Shown here: piece after piece, positions 24,541-31,012 of the stretch
Position numbering within the stretch: the first letter of the stretch is position 1
Layout: the number at the start of each line of letters is the position of its first letter
NCBI RefSeq assembly: GCF_000003605.2
Contig: NW_003142621.1
Span: 1-31,012 of the forward strand
Source of the DNA: Saccoglossus kowalevskii
Lineage: Eukaryota > Hemichordata > Enteropneusta > Harrimaniidae
Direction of reading: 5' to 3'
DNA: 31,012 bases
Translations under genes and position numbers: made by a program
Notes under the pieces: generated by a model
Database searches by the model: none
The model's input: the letters and a program-made list of their open reading frames with translations, nothing else
Told to the model about the DNA's origin: nothing

Positions 24541-24959
24541 GACTGTTGCCAAGCATTCATAACTGTGTCTGTCAACTAGCCCTGGATCCACAGCATCTCC
24601 ACTGAGTGTTACCACATTTCACTACACTAGACTCTGATTGCTAGACTGTTGCCAAGCATTCATAACTGTGTCTGTCAACTAGCCCTGGATCCACAGCATT
24701 TCCATTGAGTGTTACCACATTTCACTACACTAGACTCTGATTGCTAGACTGTTGCCAAGCATTCATAACTGTGTCTGTCAACTAGCCCTGGATCCACAGC
24801 ATTTCCATTGAGTGTTACCACATTTCACTACACTAGACTCTGATTGCTAGACTGTTGCCAAGCATTTATAACTGTGTCTGTCAACTAGCCCTGGATCCAC
24901 AGCATTTCCATTGAGTGTTACCACATTTCACTACACTAGACTCTGATTGCTAGACTGTT

Positions 24960-25300
24960 GCCAAGCATTCATAACTGCATCTGTCAAAATAGCCCTGGAT
25001 CCACAGCATTTCCATTGAGTGTTACCACATTTCACTACACTAGACTCTGATTGCTAGACTGTTGCCAAGCATTCATAACTGCATCTGTCAACTAGCCCTG
25101 GATCCACAGCATTTCCATTGAGTGTTACCACATTTCACTACACTAGACTCTGATTGCTAGACTGTTGCCAAGCATTCATAACTGTGTCTGTCAACTAGCC
25201 CTGGATCCACAGCATTTCCATTGAGTGTTACAACATTTTACTGCAGTAGACTCTGATTGCTAGACTGTTGCCAAGCATTCATAACTATGTCTGTCAACTA
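24960..25300. repeat. Module T copy (GCATCTGTCAAAATAG, GCATC, TTTACTGCAG, CTATG)
   Basis: Four monomers with linked variants: GCATC plus a 1-bp-longer TCAAAATAG (marker at 24977), GCATC, one ending ACAACATTTTACTGCAGTAG, and one with CTATG. The same series is at 2526 and 27552. The 24977 to 27552 distance is 2575 bp, exactly 25 monomers. A shortened version at 26420 lacks the second GCATC monomer, as though one monomer had been lost. Confidence 0.86.
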
Positions 25301-26399
25301 GCCCTGGATCCACAGCATTTCCATTGAGTGTTACCACATTTCACTACACTAGACTCTGATTGCTAGACTGTTGCCAAGCATTCATAACTGTGTCTGTCAA
25401 CTAGCCCTGGATCCACAGCATTTCCATTGAGTGTTACCACATTTCACTACACTAGACTCTGATTGCTAGACTGTTGCCAAGCATTCATAACTGTGTCTGT
25501 CAACTAGCCCTGGATCCACAGCATTTCCATTGAGTGTTACCACATTTCACTACACTAGACTCTGATTGCTAGACTGTTGCCAAGCATTCATAACTGTGTC
25601 TGTCAACTAGCCCTGGATCCACAGCATCTCCATTGAGTGTTACCACATTTCACTACACTAGACTCTGATTGCTAGACTGTTGCCAAGCATTCATAACTGT
25701 GTCTGTCAACTAGCCCTGGATCCACAGCATTTCCATTGAGTGTTACCACATTTCACTACACTAGACTCTGATTGCTAGACTGTTGCCAAGCATTCATAAC
25801 TGTGTCTGTCAACTAGCCCTGGATCCACAGCATTTCCATTGAGTGTTACCACATTTCACTACACTAGACTCTGATTGCTAGACTGTTGCCAAGCATTCAT
25901 AACTGTGTCTGTCAACTAGCCCTGGATCCACAGCATTTCCATTGAGTGTTACCACATTTCACTACACTAGACTCTGATTGCTAGACTGTTGCCAAGCATT
26001 CATAACTGTGTCTGTCAACTAGCCCTGGATCCACAGCATTTCCATTGAGTGTTACCACATTTCACTACACTAGACTCTGATTGCTAGACTGTTGCCAAGC
26101 ATTCATAACTGTGTCTGTCAACTAGCCCTGGATCCACAGCATTTCCATTGAGTGTTACAACATTTCACTGCAGTAGACTCTGATTGCTAGACTGTTGCCA
26201 AGCATTCATAACTGTGTCTGTCAACTAGCCCTGGATCCACAGCATTTCCATTGAGTGTTACCACATTTCACTACACTAGACTCTGATTGCTAGACTGTTG
26301 CCAAGCATTCATAACTGTGTCTGTCAACTAGCCCTGGATCCACAGCATTTCCATTGAGTGTTACCACATTTCACTACACTAGACTCTGATTGCTAGACT

Positions 26400-28250
26400 G
26401 TTGCCAAGCATTCATAACTGCATCTGTCAAAATAGCCCTGGATCCACAGCATTTCCATTGAGTGTTACCACATTTCACTACACTAGACTCTGATTGCTAG
26501 ACTGTTGCCAAGCATTCATAACTGTGTCTGTCAACTAGCCCTGGATCCACAGCATTTCCATTGAGTGTTACAACATTTTACTGCAGTAGACTCTGATTGC
26601 TAGACTGTTGCCAAGCATTCATAACTGTGTCTGTCAACTAGCCCTGGATCCACAGCATTTCCATTGAGTGTTACCACATTTCACTACACTAGACTCTGAT
26701 TGCTAGACTGTTGCCAAGCATTCATAACTGTGTCTGTCAACTAGCCCTGGATCCACAGCATTTCCATTGAGTGTTACAACATTTCACTGCAGTAGACTCT
26801 GATTGCTAGACTGTTGCCAAGCATTCATAACTATGTCTGTCAACTAGCCCTGGATCCACAGCATTTCCATTGAGTGTTACCACATTTCACTACACTAGAC
26901 TCTGATTGCTAGACTGTTGCCAAGCATTCATAACTGTGTCTGTCAACTAGCCCTGGATCCACAGCATTTCCATTGAGTGTTACAACATTTCACTGCAGTA
27001 GACTTTGATTGCTAGACTGTTGCCAAGCATTCATAACTGTGTCTGTCAACTAGCCCTGGATCCACAGCATTTCCATTGAGTGTTACCACATTTCACTACA
27101 CTACTCTGATTGCTAGACTGTTGCCAAGCATTCATAACTGCATCTGTCAACTAGCCCTGGATCCACAGCATTTCCATTGAGTGTTACCACATTTCACTAC
27201 ACTAGACTCTGATTGCTAGACTGTTGAAAAGCATTCATAACTATGTCTGTCAACTAGCCCTGGATCCACAGCATTTCCATTGAGTGTTACCACATTTCAC
27301 TACACTAGACTCTGATTGCTAGACTGTTGCCAAGCATTCATAACTGTGTCTGTCAACTAGCCCTGGATCCACAGCATTTCCATTGAGTGTTACCACATTT
27401 CACTACACTAGACTCTGATTGCTAGACTGTTGCCAAGCATTCATAACTGTGTCTGTCAACTAGCCCTGGATCCACAGCATTTCCATTGAGTGTTACCACA
27501 TTTCACTACACTAGATTCTGATTGCTAGACTGTTGCCAAGCATTCATAACTGCATCTGTCAAAATAGCCCTGGATCCACAGCATTTCCATTGAGTGTTAC
27601 CACATTTCACTACACTAGACTCTGATTGCTAGACTGTTGCCAAGCATTCATAACTGCATCTGTCAACTAGCCCTGGATCCACAGCATTTCCATTGAGTGT
27701 TACCACATTTCACTACACTAGACTCTGATTGCTAGACTGTTGCCAAGCATTCATAACTGTGTCTGTCAACTAGCCCTGGATCCACAGCATTTCCATTGAG
27801 TGTTACAACATTTTACTGCAGTAGACTCTGATTGCTAGACTGTTGCCAAGCATTCATAACTATGTCTGTCAACTAGCCCTGGATCCACAGCATTTCCATT
27901 GAGTGTTACCACATTTCACTACACTAGACTCTGATTGCTAGACTGTTGCCAAGCATTCATAACTGTGTCTGTCAACTAGCCCTGGATCCACAGCATTTCC
28001 ATTGAGTGTTACCACATTTCACTACACTAGACTCTGATTGCTAGACTGTTGCCAAGCATTCATAACTGTGTCTGTCAACTAGCCCTGGATCCACAGCATT
28101 TCCATTGAGTGTTACAACATTTCACTGCAGTAGACTCTGATTGCTAGACTGTTGCCAAGCATTCATAACTGTGTCTGTCAACTAGCCCTGGATCCACAGC
28201 ATTTCCATTGAGTGTTACCACATTTCACTACACTAGACTCTGATTGCTAG
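26400..28250. repeat. Array segment with T and GCATC/GAAAAG modules
   Basis: The segment opens with a shortened T module (GCATC marker at 26420) and ACAAC...GCAG plus CTATG pairs. A 2-bp deletion in the border CTACACTACTCTG lies near 27100. GCATC plus GAAAAG follow (aaaa at 27227). A full T module starts at 27552 and another ACAAC...CACTGCAG monomer lies near 28114. From 27227 the next GAAAAG is at 28361, 1134 bp or 11 monomers plus the 1-bp insertion in TCAAAATAG. The two GCATC/GAAAAG units thus bracket an 11-monomer interval. Confidence 0.8.
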
Positions 28251-28259
28251 ACTGTTGCC

Positions 28260-28905
28260 AAGCATTCATAACTGCATCTGTCAACTAGCCCTGGATCCAC
28301 AGCATTTCCATTGAGTGTTACCACATTTCACTACACTAGACTCTGATTGCTAGACTGTTGAAAAGCATTCATAACTATGTCTGTCAACTAGCCCTGGATC
28401 CACAGCATTTCCATTGAGTGTTACCACATTTCACTACACTAGACTCTGATTGCTAGACTGTTGCCAAGCATTCATAACTGTGTCTGTCAACTAGCCCTGG
28501 ATCCACAGCATTTCCATTGAGTGTTACCACATTTCACTACACAAGACTCTGATTGCTAGACTGTTGCCAAGCATTCATAACTATGTCTGTCAACTAGCCC
28601 TGGATCCACAGCATTTCCATTGAGTGTTACCACATTTCACTACACTAGACTCTGATTGCTAGACTGTTGCCAAGCATTCATAACTGTGTCTGTCAACTAG
28701 CCCTGGATCCACAGCATTTCCATTGAGTGTTACCACATTTCACTACACTAGACTCTGATTGCTAGACTGTTGCCAAGCATTCATAACTGTGTCTGTCAAC
28801 TAGCCCTGGATCCACAGCATTTCCATTGAGTGTTACAACATTTTACTGCAGTAGACTCTGATTGCTAGACTGTCGCCAAGCATTCATAACTATGTCTGTC
28901 ACTAG
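28260..28905. repeat. Segmental module R, copy at right
   Basis: GCATC, GAAAAG with aaaa from 28361, CTATG, ACAAGAC at 28541, CTATG, two ordinary monomers, TTTACTGCAG, TGTCGCC at 28871 and CTATG. This has the order seen at 11480-12120, but the GAAAAG to gtcgcc distance is 511 bp, not 507, because the 4-bp deletion (CTGATAGACTG) is absent. The copy ends at a 1-bp deletion, GTCACTAGCC, near 28899. The edge-type module begins immediately afterwards. Confidence 0.87.
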
Positions 28906-28929
28906 CCCTGGATCCACAGCATTTCCATT

Positions 28930-30760
28930 GAGTGTTACCACATTTCACTTCACTAGACTCTGATTGCTAGACTGTGCCAAGCATTCATAACTGTGTCTGT
29001 CAACTAGCCCTGGATCCACAGCATTTCCATTGAGTGTTACCACATTTCACTTCACTAGACTCTGATTGCTAGACTGTTGCCAAGCATTCATAACTGTGTC
29101 TGTCAACTAGCCCTGGATGCACAGCATTTCCATTGAGTGTTACCACATTTCACTTCACTAGACTCTGATTGCTAGACTGTTGCCAAGCATTCATAACTGT
29201 GTCTGTCAACTAGCCCTGGATCCACAGCATTTCCATTGAGTGTTACCACATTTCACTTCACTAGACTCTGATTGCTAGACTGTTGCCAAGCATTCATAAC
29301 TGTGTCTGTCAACTAGCCCTGGATCCACAGCATTTCCATTGAGTGTTACCACATTTCTCTTCACTAGACTCTGATTGCTAGACTGTTGCCAAGCATTCAT
29401 AACTGTGTCTGTCAACTAGCCCTGGATCCACAGCATTTCCATTGAGTGTTACCACATTTCACTACACTAGACTCTGATTGCTAGACTGTTGCCAAGCATT
29501 CATAACTGTATCTGTCAACTAGCCCTGGATCCACAGCATTTCCATTGAGTGTTACCACATTTCACTACACGAGACTCTGATTGCTATACTGTTGCCAAGC
29601 ATTCATAACTGTCTGTCAACTAGCCCTGGATCCACAGCATTTCCATTGAGTGTTACCACATTTCACTTCACTAGACTCTGATTGCTAGACTGTTGCCAAG
29701 CATTCATAACTGTGTCTGTCAACTAGCCCTGGATTCACAGCATTTCCATAGAGAGTTACCACATTTCACTACACTAGACGCTGATTGCTAGACTGTTGCC
29801 AAGCGTTCATAACTGTGTCTGTCAACTAGCCCTGGATTCACAGCATTTTCATTGAGTGTTACCACATTTCACTACACTAGACTCTGATTGCTAGACTGTT
29901 GCCAAGCATTCATAACTGTATCTGTCAACTAGCCCTGGATCCACAGCATTTCCATTGAGTGTTACCACATTTCACTACACGAGACTCTGATTGCTATACT
30001 GTTGCCAAGCATTCATAACTGTCTGTCAACTAGCCCTGGATCCACAGCATTTCCATTGAGTGTTACCACATTTCACTTCACTAGACTCTGATTGCTAGAC
30101 TGTTGCCAAGCATTCATAACTGTATCTGTCAACTAGCCCTGGATCCACAGCATTTCCATTGAGTGTTACCACATTTCACTACACTAGACTCTGATTGCTA
30201 GACTGTTGCCAAGCATTCATAACTGTATCTGTCAACTAGCCCTGGATCCACAGCATTTCCATTGAGTGTTACCACATTTCACTACACTAGACTCTGATTG
30301 CTAGACTGTTGCCTAGCATTCATAACTGTGTCTGTCAACTAGCCCTGGATCCACAGCATTTCCATTGAGTGTTACCACATTTCACTACACTAGACTCTGA
30401 TTGCTAGACTGTTGCCTAGCATTCATAACTGTATCTGTCAACTAGCCCTGGATCCACAGCATTTCCATTGAGTGTTACCACATTTCACTACACTAGACTC
30501 TGATTGCTAGACTGTTGCCAAACATTCATTAGTACATGTCTGTCAACTAGCCCTGGATCCACAGCATTTCCATTGAGTGTTACCACATTTCACTACACTA
30601 GACGCTGATTGCTAAACTGTTGCCAAGCATTCATTAGTACATGTCTGTCAACTAGCCCTGGATCCACAGCATTTCCATTGAGTGTTACCACATTTCACTA
30701 CACTAGACTCTGATTGCTAGACTGTTGCCAAGCATTCATAACTGTATCTGTCAACTAGCC
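28930..30760. repeat. Edge-type module, right copy, ending the array
   Basis: CTTCAC-border monomers (with GGATGC at 29115) lead to GTATC copies, a CCTAGC copy, a CCTAGC plus GTATC copy and AAACATTCATTAGTACATG at 30520, matching 600-1460 in order. GGATGC is 275 monomers from its left partner and ATTAGTACATG 283, so eight monomers were added here. Part of this is a local duplication: CACGAGAC, GCTATACTG and ACTGTCTGTC (-2 bp) at 29570-29620 recur 410 bp later at 29980-30030, which is four monomers with the 2-bp deletion. Private changes build up towards the edge: CCATAGAGAGTTACC, GACGCTG twice, AAGCGTTC, GGATTCAC twice, CTAAACTG and a second ATTAGTACATG at 30635. Confidence 0.9.
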
Positions 30761-30772
30761 TATGGATTCTGA
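30751..30772. other. Satellite / single-copy junction
   Basis: The last monomer starts at 30701 and matches the consensus (with CTGTATCTG) to TCAACTAGCC at 30760, monomer position 60. The following TATGGATTCTGAG retains only TGGAT of the expected CTGGATCCACAG, after which there is no resemblance. The array therefore ends within monomer positions 60-66, at the start of the normally well-conserved BamHI-containing stretch. I see no target-site duplication or transposon end at the junction. Confidence 0.88.
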
Positions 30773-30793
30773 GTAAAATGAAGCAAAACACAA

Positions 30794-30811
30794 ACTACCG
30801 GTACCGGTAGT
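30794..30811. repeat. 18-bp perfect palindrome with two ACCGGT cores
   Basis: ACTACCGGTACCGGTAGT is its own reverse complement. The core is also a tandem of TACCGG, so it reads as two overlapping ACCGGT hexamers around a central GGTACC. It contains two CpGs, whereas the adjacent 30.7-kb array has only about twenty in total. It lies 34 bp from the end of the satellite. A chance origin for 18 perfect bases is unlikely. It could be a binding site for a dimeric protein, the tip of a foldback element or a hairpin-forming element end. None can be chosen from this window. Confidence 0.9.
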
Positions 30812-30812
30812 A

Positions 30813-30827
30813 AATGTTGAAAACATT
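30813..30827. repeat. Short inverted repeat AATGTT-GAA-AACATT
   Basis: A 6-bp perfect stem with a 3-nt loop directly follows the 18-bp palindrome, so two inverted repeats sit back to back within 34 bp. The stem is weak (one G-C pair per arm). A further 5-bp inverted repeat, ACAAT/ATTGT with a 6-nt loop, lies at 30868-30883. In so AT-rich a sequence these short stems may be accidental. Confidence 0.5.
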
Positions 30828-30829
30828 GA

Positions 30830-30835
30830 TTTATT
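30830..30835 (-). promoter_or_regulatory. Candidate polyadenylation signal AATAAA (minus strand)
   Basis: TTTATT on the plus strand reads AATAAA on the minus strand. Reading onward on the minus strand, cleavage would be expected 10-30 nt downstream, at about 30800-30820, and a G/U- and U-rich stretch (GTTTGTGTTTTGCTTCATTTT) lies further on at about 30795-30775, where a downstream element belongs. The arrangement of signal, gap and GU-rich tract is canonical for metazoan 3' ends. The hexamer alone is common by chance in AT-rich DNA. If real, a minus-strand transcript ends between the satellite and the flank. Confidence 0.3.
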
Positions 30836-30885
30836 CATCTAAATTTCAATTACACTTTGAATTCAGCACAATTTTCTTATTGTCG

Positions 30886-31011
30886 TTAAAGGGTAATTAA
30901 AATTAAGTTTCTGGTGTATGCATGGCCATTCTGAATATTCAGCCTTAAACTTCCAGCTGCTTTCTCTTTAGTAGAATTCATGGCAGTGTTTGAGAGGGCA
31001 GCTAACGACCA
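30886..31011 (-). other. Weak open frame entering from the right edge (minus strand)
   Basis: One minus-strand frame is open from the window edge to a TAA at 30888-30886: 41 codons, with no start visible inside a conserved context. The peptide (opening WSLAALSNTAMN, ending NLILITL) resembles nothing I recognise. Its stop would lie about 50 bp before the AATAAA at 30835. A second minus frame ends sooner, at a TAA at 30970-30968, after SCPLKHCHEFY. A 41-codon run in one of six frames is within chance expectation, so this is noted only because of the poly(A)-like context. Confidence 0.1.
30931..30942. repeat. 12-bp perfect palindrome CTGAATATTCAG
   Basis: A perfect inverted repeat in the flank, close to two shorter palindromes, ATGCAT at 30918 and ATGGCCAT at 30922. 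It may be a dimeric protein site or chance. Its only notable feature is the density of palindromes in this 250-bp flank. Confidence 0.45.
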
Positions 31012-31012
31012 A

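Larger units (their letters stand above)
1..30760. repeat. 103-bp satellite DNA array, 299 monomers
   Basis: A single tandem satellite in one orientation throughout. CACTAG (or a close variant) recurs every 103 bp: monomer starts are seen at 11, 115 and 218 and on to 30701. Between 115 and 30701 there are 30586 bp, which is 297 x 103 minus 5, and the individual insertions and deletions I located also sum to -5. That gives 298 complete monomers plus a 60-bp partial one at the right end. Most monomers differ from the consensus at only a few positions. No spacer, transposon or inversion interrupts the array. It enters from beyond the left edge, so its full length is unknown. Satellites of this kind are usually centromeric, pericentromeric or in other heterochromatic blocks, but which applies here cannot be read from the sequence. 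I do not recognise the family. All frames are closed in each monomer, so it is not coding. Confidence 0.99.
30761..31012. other. AT-rich flank, no gene firmly identified
   Basis: 252 bp that share nothing with the satellite. It is AT-rich, especially 30812-30910, where homopolymer-like A and T runs are common. It holds several palindromes, an AATAAA on the minus strand and weak open frames on both strands towards the right edge, listed separately. No RNA gene, tandem repeat or recognisable transposon protein is visible. Confidence 0.8.

Noticed and set aside
1-30760. CRISPR array
   Set aside because: The repeats are 103 bp and directly adjacent, with no unique spacers between them, and the setting is eukaryotic.
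1-30760. Short open reading frames within the satellite
   Set aside because: The monomer has two forward stops in every frame and closed minus frames, and 103 is not a multiple of three; the longest forward open run in the consensus is about 75 nt.
1-30760. CENP-B box in the monomer
   Set aside because: The known box requires two CpG-containing half-motifs. The consensus has no CpG, and no stretch matches the required core.
1-30760. Tandem 5S rRNA, tRNA or tRNA-derived SINE array
   Set aside because: No internal A or B box, no 5S control region, no T-run terminator and no cloverleaf stems are visible in the monomer.
1-30760. Telomeric or subtelomeric simple repeat
   Set aside because: There are no TTAGGG-like runs and the period is 103 bp; a subtelomeric location is possible but nothing in the sequence shows it.
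1-30760. Internal tandem repeat of a Helitron/Pearl-type element
   Set aside because: Such elements usually hold few repeat copies. No CTRR end was found at the expected distance from the 30794 palindrome on either strand, and 299 copies is far more than expected.
1-30760. Array as an assembly artefact
   Set aside because: The copies differ by many linked private variants and show consistent module order, which a false expansion of one repeat would not produce. Local errors or collapsed copies cannot be excluded.
30761-30772. Target-site duplication or transposon terminus at the junction
   Set aside because: Only five bases (TGGAT) resemble the continuing monomer, and no matching inverted terminus is present within the window.
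30935-31012. Plus-strand exon with an acceptor at CTTTAG (30966-30971) and an ATG at 30980
   Set aside because: There is a pyrimidine-rich run before AG and 11 open codons from the ATG to the edge, but 26 open codons in that frame are easily chance and the minus strand is equally open.

Overview
The window is almost entirely one satellite DNA array. Positions 1-30760 are a head-to-tail tandem repeat of a 103-bp monomer, with 299 monomer starts between position 11 and position 30701. The array runs off the left edge and stops inside its last monomer at about 30760. The remaining 252 bp (30761-31012) are AT-rich single-copy-looking DNA. Nothing in the array codes for protein. 103 is not a multiple of three and every monomer carries stop codons in all frames, so the longest forward open run in the consensus is about 75 nt. 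The setting is a large eukaryotic genome, probably heterochromatin. The species cannot be named from this sequence. The consensus has no CpG, which fits a CpG-methylated genome such as a vertebrate but does not prove it.

Monomer numbering used below: position 1 is the first C of CACTAG. The consensus is about 44% GC (45 of 103). It has CTAG at 3, 17 and 55, a BamHI site (GGATCC) at 63, and a strongly conserved stretch around 60-73. Recurrent variants cluster at a few places: 28-31 (CCAA, CCTA or AAAA), 42-49 (CTGTGTCT, CTATGTCT, CTGTATCT, CTGCATCT or CTTTATCT), 53-58 (AACTAG, AACAAG, AAAATAG or a preceding T), 75-81 (TTTCCAT or TCTCCAC), 88-93 (TTACCA, TTACAA, TTACCT or TCACCA) and the border at 98-103/1-4 (CACTACACTAG, CACTGCAGTAG, TACTGCAGTAG, CACTACAGTAG or CACTTCACTAG). 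I traced about 35 length changes relative to 103 bp. Their sum (net -5 between 115 and 30701) accounts exactly for 297 steps of 103, so the lattice is unbroken.

Layout: the left end (about 600-1460) carries a CTTCAC/GTATC/CCTAG/ATTAGTACATG monomer series that reappears at the right end (about 28930-30760). Between them the array is a mosaic of multi-monomer modules copied at whole numbers of monomers. A 12-monomer module at 3450-4720 recurs at 13650-14990 (99 units away) and in part at 20180-21300 (a further 69). A module at 5660-6240 recurs 26 units later. One at 6890-7360 recurs 54 units later. A GCATC/GAAAAG module appears five times. Monomer types C, S, H and K form short higher-order repeats (309-bp trimers, 412-bp tetramers) at 10.2-11.0, 14.8-16.7, 18.5-19.5 and 23.6-24.5 kb. 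This pattern is what repeated unequal exchange or replication slippage leaves behind.

The right flank begins abruptly. Within 35 bp of the array there is an 18-bp perfect palindrome built from two ACCGGT cores, then a short hairpin. On the minus strand there is an AATAAA with a GU-rich stretch downstream of it and a weak open frame running in from the right edge. The 3' end of a minus-strand gene or retroelement could lie here, but the evidence is thin.
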